A stretch of DNA of 20,890 bases from Pseudomonadota bacterium (lineage in GTDB: Bacteria; Cyanobacteriota; Vampirovibrionia; LMEP-6097): contig RFQS01000007.1 of the NCBI GenBank assembly GCA_009924885.1, positions 1 to 20,890 of the forward strand, read 5' to 3'. Below, one piece after another: positions 14,716 to 20,890 of this stretch (its first letter is position 1; the number at the start of each line of letters is the position of its first letter). Position numbers and translations under genes: made by a program. Under the pieces are notes generated by a model. That model did no database searches. It worked only from the letters and a program-made list of their open reading frames with translations, and was not told the origin of the DNA.

Positions 14716-14735
14716 CGCAGAAACTGGAGTTCCGC
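14714..14735 (+). repeat. Right-end piece of the palindromic element at the ruvX stop
   Basis: AACGCAGAAACTGGAGTTCC then GC matches the right-end pieces at 5463 and 6003 with a single change (AACTGG for AATTGG). The terminal arm that should follow (GCAGCAGTCC type) is degenerate here. It begins inside the ruvX stop codon. Confidence 0.65.
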
Positions 14736-14746
14736 TACACGCCCAA

Positions 14747-15187
14747 CTAAGGAGTAACTGGTATCTCTGCTGGCACAGCAGTACTACTCGAACTGGTATC
14801 GGTTACAGGAGTACCAGGCACAGAGACTGGAGCAGGTGCTGGAACTGGTCCCTGAGCTGGTTTAGTATAAACTCCATATTTAGCCCCTAAATCTAAAAGC
14901 TTATTAATACTCTTTTTCGCTTGAGCTTTAGTCTCATCTGTAAGAGGAATAGAATCGAGCTTGGTGTTCACCTTATTAACAGCTTTATCTACGCTCTGTG
15001 TAACTGCCTTAGCTACAGGCTCTCGAGTGATTTTCAGTCCTAAATCCTTCGGTAATGCTAAAGGCTGATCACCGATCAATTGAAAATCTTTTACTTTTAC
15101 TTTAGGTTTTTTCGATTCACCATGAACATTAAAAGCCATCATAAGCCTTTCTGGCACAGTTAAATTTAAATCAAAATTTTGTTGGAA
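14747..15187 (-). pseudogene. C-terminal fragment of a larger protein (AsmA/translocation-like?), 5' end missing
   Basis: The open frame runs from the junction (in-frame TAA at 15188-15190) to TAG at 14747. It encodes FQQNFDLNLTVPERLMMAF, then VHGESKKPKVKVKDFQLIGD, a Lys/Thr/Val-rich stretch, and a Pro/Val/Ser/Thr low-complexity tail ending in AVPAEIPVTP. The beta-rich start with LNLTVPE and a glycine turn recalls C-terminal parts of AsmA-like periplasmic proteins, but I cannot establish the family. There is no ATG at a sensible place; a GTG at 15157 would start in the middle of a strand pattern that continues upstream. I read it as the 3' end of a truncated gene. It is convergent with ruvX. 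Confidence 0.55.
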
Positions 15188-15190
15188 TTA
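15165..15190. other. Putative junction between two unrelated DNA blocks
   Basis: Leftward, the AsmA-like frame is open up to 15187. Rightward, the next gene's frame is open from about 15145 and looks protein-like from 15181 (VGIRNTIPSTSDGRLVKV). Neither gene has a normal start. Two genes losing their 5' ends at one point indicates a breakpoint: integration, deletion-inversion, or a chimeric assembly or amplification. Base composition and repeat content change here. Confidence 0.55.
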
Positions 15191-16464
15191 GGAATACTAT
15201 TCCTAGCACTTCAGATGGAAGACTTGTGAAAGTCACTAGCCTTAATAACAATAAGATTTTTATTATTAGTCCTTTTGCAAAAGATCTTTTTAAACCTCAA
15301 AATCAAATTAATAGTAATACAACTATAACAAGCATCCCCGAATTAGTGAGTATAGCCGAAAATTGGTCTGAATCAACAAAGAAAGCGTTTTGGGCATTAC
15401 TAAATACAGATAATCTTTGGCAAATTTTTGATGTCGAAAATAATCAACTTTATTTAAATTTTAATGTTTATCCTTCTGGGGTAGGATCATTTTTAGATCC
15501 TAGAATATATATGCCTACGACAGGTTGGTGCAAAGCAAATTTGCGTAGAGATCGCGTCAGTTTTTCTTGGAAAACAAGAATATTAAATATACAAAAACCT
15601 TCTCTTGCTCCAGGGATGGTAGGTACGACAGCTGTTCCAAATCATGATATATATGGAAATTATTTTGCTTTATCAAATGTAAGCTTGACAAATTATAAAA
15701 CAACTTTAAATTCTCCAATTTTTAAAATGAATGATCGAACAAATTCTAATGTTTACTATGTTAGCAAATATCCGAATGTTCCTTTATATTTAGACCTTCA
15801 CGCAACTCAATCCAATGACCCAAGATTAAATTTGCCTCAGACTATCTTAGAGCAAGGAGAATATTTTTATGTTAGAATATTTAATGTTCGCCCTTTTCCT
15901 ATTTCTGTTAGATTTTGGACTCGCTCTGTTGGTGCGACTCAGACTTCCCCAGGAAGTCCTACCACAATGCCAGTTGCAAGTTACGAACAAGAACTAAGCT
16001 TGGACCCAAACTCTGTTTATTTTTTTATAGGTCAAAAAGCTCAAGATGGTTCAGTTGGTTGGATTTATACAACAGACGATATAGAGGGAGTTTCTAAAAA
16101 ATGGAAAATTACAGCGGATAAAGTTGAAAATAATGGCGTTCCTCTTCATCTTTTTGAAGCGAATGATTCTGGATCTTTTTTACCAGACAATTTATCATGG
16201 ACACAACTATACCAAGATACAAATCTCGGAGTTTTAGTAGGCACAGATTTAAGAAATATGTTTTTTTTGCAAGACCCTACTCTTAGAGGACCAAATGGTG
16301 CTATCCTCTCTAGCTCTGTAGGTTCTGGTGGTCCTGGTGGTTCTGGTCTTGGGTGGGGCGTAGGAATTATTTTGGTTGAGAGCGCTTCTTCAGGAGGTGG
16401 AGTCGGACTAACTTATTTTTATTCATCTTCAGGAGGTGGAGTCGGACTAACTTATTTTTATTAA
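15181..16464 (+). CDS. Large structural/fibre-like protein, 5' truncated, with duplicated C-terminal motif
   Basis: I do not recognise the family. The frame is open from before the junction; a GTG at 15226 is the first start codon, but coding-like sequence precedes it. The product is 412 aa from the GTG. The middle is rich in Asn, Ser, Thr, Tyr and Phe with beta-strand alternation (EYFYVRIFNVRPFPISVRFW). One segment, GQKAQDGSVGWIYTTDD, resembles phage baseplate or fibre proteins in style. The C-terminus turns Gly-rich (GSGGPGGSGLGWGVG) and ends with SSGGGVGLTYFY twice. There is no signal peptide at the visible N-terminus and no enzyme motif. Neighbours are a glycosyltransferase-like pair and another fibre-like protein, so a virion or surface structure is my best inference. 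Confidence 0.7.
   Translation, partial: VGIRNTIPSTSDGRLVKVTSLNNNKIFIISPFAKDLFKPQNQINSNTTITSIPELVSIAENWSESTKKAFWALLNTDNLWQIFDVENNQLYLNFNVYPSGVGSFLDPRIYMPTTGWCKANLRRDRVSFSWKTRILNIQKPSLAPGMVGTTAVPNHDIYGNYFALSNVSLTNYKTTLNSPIFKMNDRTNSNVYYVSKYPNVPLYLDLHATQSNDPRLNLPQTILEQGEYFYVRIFNVRPFPISVRFWTRSVGATQTSPGSPTTMPVASYEQELSLDPNSVYFFIGQKAQDGSVGWIYTTDDIEGVSKKWKITADKVENNGVPLHLFEANDSGSFLPDNLSWTQLYQDTNLGVLVGTDLRNMFFLQDPTLRGPNGAILSSSVGSGGPGGSGLGWGVGIILVESASSGGGVGLTYFYSSSGGGVGLTYFY
15189..15205. repeat. Perfect 17-bp palindrome at the junction
   Basis: TAGGAATA, a single C, then TATTCCTA: an 8-bp perfect inverted repeat at the block boundary. It may be chance within coding DNA (rightward it reads RNTIP), an operator, or related to the breakpoint. 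Confidence 0.5.
16387..16462 (+). repeat. Two-copy tandem repeat, period 39 bp
   Basis: A 37-bp sequence starting TCTTCAGGAGGTGGAGTCGG occurs at 16387-16423 and again, identical, at 16426-16462. The period of 39 (13 codons) keeps frame and duplicates SSGGGVGLTYFY at the protein end. Identity at every base means a recent duplication or an assembly artefact. Confidence 0.9.
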
Positions 16465-16476
16465 ACTTTTAGACTA

Positions 16477-17271
16477 ATGAAAGCTTATTTATCTTATAGT
16501 TATAATGGCTATAATAGGACCCCAGATGAAGCAGTCGTTAATTTACATAAGTTATGTTTTTTCTATTTAAAAAAACAGTTTAAAGAAGTATATCTTATAA
16601 CTGATGATTTATCAAAAGATTTTTTTAAAGATATACCTTGGACAGATATTTATGTAGAGTTAAATAATATATCAGAAGCTTATTACAATGTTTGGTCTTT
16701 ATCAAAGATTAATGCTTACAAGATAATCGCTCAAAAAGGTGACCCATTTATTCATGTTGATAGCGACGTTGTCTTGTGGAAACCTTTACCAGATAGAATT
16801 TTACATTCTGAAGTTTTTGTTCAATCACCAGAAGATATAAAAAATCATGGATATGAAATAGAAAATTTTATACAGCATTGTCCTTACAAAAGTTTTTTTG
16901 AATTTATAAAATATCCTACTATAGGATATAATATGGGTATTTTTGGCGGAAATAATTTATCTTTTATTTTAGACTACGCCACAAATGCTTATAATTTTGT
17001 GTTAAAAGACGAAAACAAAGATTTTTGGTTAAATTTTAATGGGTATAAAAATAGTTGGGCAAAAGCTGTATTAGCCGAGCAATATTTTCTTTCTGCATTT
17101 TCTGTTTATAAAAATCAATTAATCGAGCCTCTTTTTGAACAATGGCCGTCTGAAGAGATGGCGATTTCTGCGGGGTATTCTCATTTAATGTTAGCGAAAA
17201 ATGATTTAAATATAAAGATTAGGATAGAGGATTTAGTCAAGAACCTTGACTTAGGAGTTTATAAACCGTAA
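16477..17271 (+). CDS. Glycosyltransferase-like protein, paralogue 1
   Basis: The 264-aa protein is probably a GT-A-type sugar transferase. It opens with a short beta strand and SYNGY. The DxD-like metal/nucleotide-sugar motif lies in KGDPFIHVDSDVVLWKPLP, followed by FVQSPEDI and a late GYSHLM with a conserved His. The same blocks recur in the gene at 17698, so the two are paralogues. I recall similar proteins annotated only as domains of unknown function (possibly DUF6734), which would need a search to confirm. No signal peptide or membrane segment. It starts 12 bp after the fibre-like gene without a clear Shine-Dalgarno sequence. A role in glycosylating virion or cell-surface structures is inferred from context. 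Confidence 0.72.
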   Translation: MKAYLSYSYNGYNRTPDEAVVNLHKLCFFYLKKQFKEVYLITDDLSKDFFKDIPWTDIYVELNNISEAYYNVWSLSKINAYKIIAQKGDPFIHVDSDVVLWKPLPDRILHSEVFVQSPEDIKNHGYEIENFIQHCPYKSFFEFIKYPTIGYNMGIFGGNNLSFILDYATNAYNFVLKDENKDFWLNFNGYKNSWAKAVLAEQYFLSAFSVYKNQLIEPLFEQWPSEEMAISAGYSHLMLAKNDLNIKIRIEDLVKNLDLGVYKP

Positions 17272-17636
17272 GATTTTCCCTTGTGTAAAGCTGCTGTTGG
17301 AATAAAAAAGCTTTTTAATACCCAACTACCATACCAAATGCTTACTTCTTTCTCTGCCCAATCGTGAGGAATTTTACTCCAATCTATTGCCGAGCGTATA
17401 TCGGAAATATCTTTAAATACAGATTCAAATCTTCCGTTTATCTCTTTAGTTAAATCTATATACTCACTTCCTGCTAAGCATCCTATAGGGCGATCACCGA
17501 TAAAATCTATCAAATCTAGAATTGTTTGATCTTTGAAAATGGGATATTTTTTTTGAAATTCTGCTAACCCCCAAGCGTTATGGATTTGAATTCCGTTATC
17601 GTTTACATAATAAGCAGATCCCCGATCTTCATTCAT
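17259..17636 (-). CDS. Hypothetical protein, 125 aa, opposite strand between the glycosyltransferase paralogues
   Basis: No recognised family. The sequence is well-mixed and globular-looking, with segments such as NAWGLAEFQKKYPIFKDQ, LIDFIGDRPIGC and WSKIPHDWAEKEVSIWYG. The high Trp content and the absence of low complexity support a real protein over a shadow frame. The start ATG at 17634-17636 lies about 60 bp from the divergent gene at 17698. The 3' end overlaps the tail of the upstream gene by 13 bp on the other strand. It is the only complete minus-strand gene in the right-hand block, so it may be an independently acquired cargo gene. Confidence 0.62.
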   Translation of the reverse strand: MNEDRGSAYYVNDNGIQIHNAWGLAEFQKKYPIFKDQTILDLIDFIGDRPIGCLAGSEYIDLTKEINGRFESVFKDISDIRSAIDWSKIPHDWAEKEVSIWYGSWVLKSFFIPTAALHKGKSYGL

Positions 17637-17697
17637 ATCAAATATTACACTTATTTATTTTAAAAAATATAAGATTTAAGTATAATATTATTATAAA

Positions 17698-18498
17698 GTG
17701 AAAATTAAGCCTTATTTTTCTTATTGGTCTGGCGGATACGCAAAATGGAATAATAGGTTAGCCGATTCCCTAACTTTTGAATCTTTTGATATTGCTGTTA
17801 AACTAGCTATTAAACATTACGGGGAGGCTCATTTTATTACGGACTCATTATGCGCAGAAATTTTTCAAAAAATCCCATTCACATCTGTTGATATAGTTTT
17901 AGATTCATTACCCAAAGACTATACAAAAACTTGGGCACTAGGAAAAATCTATGCCTACAAATATATTGCTTTAAAAGGTGATCCATTTGTGCATATTGAT
18001 AATGATGTTTTCTTATGGAAACCATTACCCTTAGATCTTATACATTCAGGTATTTTCGCACAATCACCAGAACCAATTAATAGTTACAGTTATAAAATAC
18101 ATGATTTTTATAAAAATTGTCCCAAAAAATATTTAGCTAGTAGAGTAAAGAAAAACAATTTTGCCCCAAATGTTGGAATAGTTGGTGGTAAAGATCTTGG
18201 ATTTTTTTACAATTACTCTACCAGTGCATTAAACTTAGTTCTAGACCCAGTTAATAAAGATTATTGGACCAAAGACTTTGGGCTAGTTACATGGAGAAAA
18301 GCTGTTATTTCTGAGCAATATTATATGGGTATATGCGCTTCTTTCTACAAGAAAGATATATCATATCTATTTCCTAAAAATGACTCTTATTCGGAAAAAT
18401 GTTATCAGCTTGGATACAGTCATCTTATGGGATCAAAATACGGGTACGGAATGAAAGATAAAATCTCATTTCTTTATAATAAAAAATTCTCAAACTAA
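17698..18498 (+). CDS. Glycosyltransferase-like protein, paralogue 2
   Basis: A 266-aa paralogue of the 16477 gene. KGDPFVHIDNDVFLWKPLP carries the DxD-like motif (D-N-D here, D-S-D there), followed by IFAQSPEPI and later QLGYSHLM. The first strand is YFSYWSGGY against YLSYSYNGY in the paralogue. Overall identity is modest, so the duplication is not recent. The start is GTG at 17698, the only start near the conserved beginning. No signal peptide or membrane helix. It is separated from paralogue 1 by an opposite-strand gene and followed by a fibre-like gene. Substrate unknown; activity is inferred from the motif and fold pattern only. Confidence 0.72.
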   Translation: MKIKPYFSYWSGGYAKWNNRLADSLTFESFDIAVKLAIKHYGEAHFITDSLCAEIFQKIPFTSVDIVLDSLPKDYTKTWALGKIYAYKYIALKGDPFVHIDNDVFLWKPLPLDLIHSGIFAQSPEPINSYSYKIHDFYKNCPKKYLASRVKKNNFAPNVGIVGGKDLGFFYNYSTSALNLVLDPVNKDYWTKDFGLVTWRKAVISEQYYMGICASFYKKDISYLFPKNDSYSEKCYQLGYSHLMGSKYGYGMKDKISFLYNKKFSN

Positions 18499-18522
18499 AT
18501 TAACATAGTGTAATAAGGGTAT

Positions 18523-20199
18523 ATGAATAAATCTAACGCTATTTCTCCCTTCAATCTTAATTATCCAGCAACTACTGGTCCTAGTGGTCCTTCTTCTACG
18601 ATTGCCTATTCTCAAGTATACGAAAATTTACCAGAAATAGGTGGATCTAATTTTAAAGTTTTTGATATTGGTTTAATTAAAGATATTAAGAATGCGCTCA
18701 CTAAAAGAAAATCTTCCGGTACAGAAGCTGTTGATATTAGTGGAGCTTGGACTCAACTTTCAGCAAAACAAACTAATAAAATTACAATATTTAATAATAC
18801 AGATTGGGATATAGAAATCAAACAATTGGATCTTGCTCCGATTATTCCTTATAATCATTCTCAATTTCTTCAATCCGAAGAAAGAGTCTCTACTTTTGGC
18901 GATGTATCAAATTTGAATCTTGGTAATTTTACATCTCAAACTGATTCTAACAATGCCCTAACAAATGCTCCATATATAAATAACCATTGTTTAGCGTATG
19001 CGAAATTGCCAGAAAATTTTGATGTAAAAAAATGGTCTATAGAATTTGAGGGCCTAACTTCTCCAATTTCGGAATGGTCTGGATGGGATCCTGCTAGGAC
19101 TTTAGGAGCAAGATTTGTAGTTACAATGTTTAACAATTGGGTTACTTTTCCAAATTCAAGAGGATTGCGTCATTTTGAAGGAGATTTTAATACGCTGGCT
19201 TATAGCGCTGGGATGACTAATGAACCATACAATGAGGGTTATTACATAACTATTGAAGATCAAAAAGACTTGAATTCAGAAGTCAAAGATACTTTATATA
19301 ATTTACCTGTTATAACTGGGATAAATCATGTTACTGGGACTTCTTCATCTTGTACTATTCAACTTTTAACCTCTGGATTAGAATCTTCTAAAAATATTGG
19401 AACCACAGGATCATTTTTCTTCAACAACAGAGCCTATCCAATTTCTTTAAATTCTAATTTAAATAGTGTTACTTTGACTGGAGCCTGTATTACTGCGCAG
19501 CCCGCTTCTAATTTTTATACAAACGTACCCGCTTCACTTCAAGTTAGAAGAGCTTGGCCAGCTTCTCCTCCAAATCAAGGATTAACAACTGGTAATTTAA
19601 CCACTAATTTTAATGTCTTTAGAACCTTAGCAAGTGGATATAGTGTTACAAATATAACGTCATGGAAGAGTACACTTGGGCCTTTTAATAGAATGCCTAA
19701 TGCAGTTGGACCAGTAGCTCTTAGTTGGGGCGGAACCGGTCCCGGTAATCTTACTCCTAATAATCTATATAGTTCTACCACAGAGCTTCAAAATATTCCT
19801 TCTCATTTAGAGTATAGGACTTATAAAATTGAACAAGCCGACGGAACATTTAGATTCTTTATTAAAAATACTTCTGGCCAATTTTTACAACTTGGTAAGT
19901 ACTACGACAGATTTTATTACAGTAGAGCTAATCTTGGAAAATATATTGGCTTTGGCGCAGCGGTAAATATTAATGAAAGAGCTTATCATAGCATAAGAAA
20001 TGTTTTTCTCAATGATCAAAAGATTAGCATTTATAATAGTCCTGTGGCAAGCGGAGATATAAATAAAGCTCCATCTATTACTCTTCCATCAAATTCAGCT
20101 ATAGATTTAGACGGTTTAATTAATACAAATCAAATCTTTCTAAAAAGAAAAGATGGAGGAAATGGCTCCTTAAATCTAAAATATAGATGGGAAAACTAA
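18523..20199 (+). CDS. Large virion/fibre-like structural protein
   Basis: The 558-aa product is unrecognised by family. The N-terminus has a short Gly-Pro-Ser run (TTGPSGPSS), as in collagen-like spacers of phage fibres. The rest is Asn/Ser/Thr/aromatic-rich beta-type sequence (TNKITIFNNTDWDIEIKQLD; YYITIEDQKDL; FRFFIKNTSGQFLQLG). The end reads GGNGSLNLKYRWEN, a terminal beta strand with Trp as often seen in trimeric fibre subunits. No signal peptide, so secretion by the Sec route is unlikely, which fits a virion component. An AAGGG at 18515-18519 sits close to the ATG as a weak ribosome binding site. The next gene starts 6 bp downstream, so the two are probably co-transcribed. Confidence 0.72.
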   Translation: MNKSNAISPFNLNYPATTGPSGPSSTIAYSQVYENLPEIGGSNFKVFDIGLIKDIKNALTKRKSSGTEAVDISGAWTQLSAKQTNKITIFNNTDWDIEIKQLDLAPIIPYNHSQFLQSEERVSTFGDVSNLNLGNFTSQTDSNNALTNAPYINNHCLAYAKLPENFDVKKWSIEFEGLTSPISEWSGWDPARTLGARFVVTMFNNWVTFPNSRGLRHFEGDFNTLAYSAGMTNEPYNEGYYITIEDQKDLNSEVKDTLYNLPVITGINHVTGTSSSCTIQLLTSGLESSKNIGTTGSFFFNNRAYPISLNSNLNSVTLTGACITAQPASNFYTNVPASLQVRRAWPASPPNQGLTTGNLTTNFNVFRTLASGYSVTNITSWKSTLGPFNRMPNAVGPVALSWGGTGPGNLTPNNLYSSTTELQNIPSHLEYRTYKIEQADGTFRFFIKNTSGQFLQLGKYYDRFYYSRANLGKYIGFGAAVNINERAYHSIRNVFLNDQKISIYNSPVASGDINKAPSITLPSNSAIDLDGLINTNQIFLKRKDGGNGSLNLKYRWEN

Positions 20200-20205
20200 T
20201 AATTT

Positions 20206-20890
20206 ATGGCAATATATTCAATCACCAACAATGATGTTCTAGTAAATAAAGAAAATCATACAACCGTTTCCACAACCCCTAGCCCAATTATTAATGGCGA
20301 AAGATTGATGAGAGCTTATCAAGAGGCTGTCGCTTTGCCCAGGGATTATACCATATTCTTACCGCCAGGAGAATATGATTTAAATGGAAAAAATTTAAAT
20401 CTTACAGCTAACTATGTTAAGATTATTGGTTTAAGCGAAAGCAAATCAGATGTTTTAATATACAGCTCTTTCTCAGAAAAAGGTAAAGGAGTTATTAATC
20501 AAGAAGCAGAGACTATTCATCTAGAAAATCTCACAGTTAGCAATACCATTACAATAGATAATCCTTCTCAAAGTCAAGCTGTAGCGGAATTAGATGACGC
20601 ATTAAGTCAAGCGGTTTTTGTAAATAATAAAAAACAAAGAAGCGCATTTTCTAATAGCTTTTGTCCATTATTTTTAATTGGGCAAGAGTCAGAAGAAGAT
20701 TTGTATAAAAAAACTTTTGATTTAGATGATAGCATTATTTTTGTAAAAAGCACACCCATGGGTAAGTATAGGGTTTTGAAAAAGATGGATTTGACAGAAG
20801 AAGAAAAAAGCCAATATGATTTGTCTGAATTCTCCTCATCTTCTTTACCTCCAGAATTTAATTACAAAGTTTGGAAGCATTTCGAAGCAG
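20206..20890 (+). CDS. Beta-helix-type protein, 3' incomplete
   Basis: The frame opens at ATG 20206 and stays open to the window end (228 codons visible). ERLMRAYQEAVALPRDYTIF, then LPPGEYDLNG, is the entry pattern of pectate-lyase-like right-handed beta-helix proteins. NLNLTANYVKIIGLSESKSD and ETIHLENLTVSNTITIDN look like successive rungs. Such proteins serve as tailspikes, polysaccharide lyases or adhesins. After about residue 140 the sequence becomes charged and less repetitive. Catalytic residues cannot be judged from this part. It follows the fibre-like gene by 6 bp and supports a viral structural module. Confidence 0.72.
   Translation, partial: MAIYSITNNDVLVNKENHTTVSTTPSPIINGERLMRAYQEAVALPRDYTIFLPPGEYDLNGKNLNLTANYVKIIGLSESKSDVLIYSSFSEKGKGVINQEAETIHLENLTVSNTITIDNPSQSQAVAELDDALSQAVFVNNKKQRSAFSNSFCPLFLIGQESEEDLYKKTFDLDDSIIFVKSTPMGKYRVLKKMDLTEEEKSQYDLSEFSSSSLPPEFNYKVWKHFEA

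Noticed and set aside
14747..15157. Complete small proline-rich protein starting at GTG 15157
   Set aside because: The same frame continues with coding-like sequence upstream of the GTG to 15187 and there is no ATG, so a truncated larger gene explains it better.
16387..16462. Diversity-generating retroelement variable repeat at the end of a fibre-like gene
   Set aside because: The two repeats are identical and adjacent, not a divergent template/variable pair, and no reverse transcriptase is in the window.
17851..17870. Possible element piece (TGCGCAGAAATTT) in the right-hand block
   Set aside because: Only a few bases match the element's right end, without the following GGAGT block or arm; a chance match within coding DNA.

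Overview
The window reads as two dissimilar blocks. Positions 1 to about 15,180 are a compact, low-GC bacterial chromosome segment with housekeeping genes on both strands: prepilin peptidase, a FolK-RimI fusion, alanine dehydrogenase, a sugar nucleotidyltransferase, SppA, ArgJ, a YkgJ-type cysteine-cluster protein, tRNA-Leu(CAA), EF-Ts, ribosomal protein S2, an SCP2 protein, an M14 peptidase, BioF, a SpoU-type RNA methyltransferase and RuvX/YqgF. The gene set fits a free-living or biosynthetically capable bacterium, and PilD with an AsmA-like fragment hints at two membranes. I cannot assign a phylum from the sequence; a non-photosynthetic cyanobacterial relative or another low-GC diderm would fit, but that is a guess.

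The main discovery in this block is a dispersed family of small palindromic elements of about 121-123 bp. There are three full copies (1125-1245, 6038-6160, 7084-7204) and several pieces (5461-5538, 6003-6032, 10819-10857, 14714-14735). Copies sit inside coding sequences in frame (the GNAT half of FolK-RimI; twice in ArgJ, always in the same one of three forward frames) or directly at stop codons (argJ, the SCP2 gene, ruvX). The inner sequence is nearly identical between copies. The terminal arms differ between copies but stay complementary within each copy, and a central hairpin also shows compensatory changes. This behaviour resembles the Rickettsia palindromic elements, but I do not recognise this sequence family.

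Positions from about 15,180 to the end are different: more A+T-rich, with no copies of the element, large tail-fibre-like or structural-looking proteins, a C-terminal tandem duplication, two paralogous glycosyltransferase-like genes flanking an opposite-strand small gene, and an incomplete beta-helix-type protein. This looks viral or prophage-like. At the boundary, a leftward gene and a rightward gene both lack their 5' ends and both reading frames run open into the same 20 bases or so. That is what a recombination or integration junction, or an assembly or amplification chimera, would look like.

Layout: pilD (-, partial); folK-rimI (+); small hypothetical (-); ald (-); nucleotidyltransferase (-) divergent from sppA-argJ (+, start/stop overlap); element C between convergent argJ and the ykgJ-type gene; rpsB-tsf-tRNA-Leu-ykgJ-type gene on the minus strand; divergent SCP2-M14-bioF-hypothetical-spoU-ruvX on the plus strand; AsmA-like fragment (-); junction; virus-like block (mainly +).
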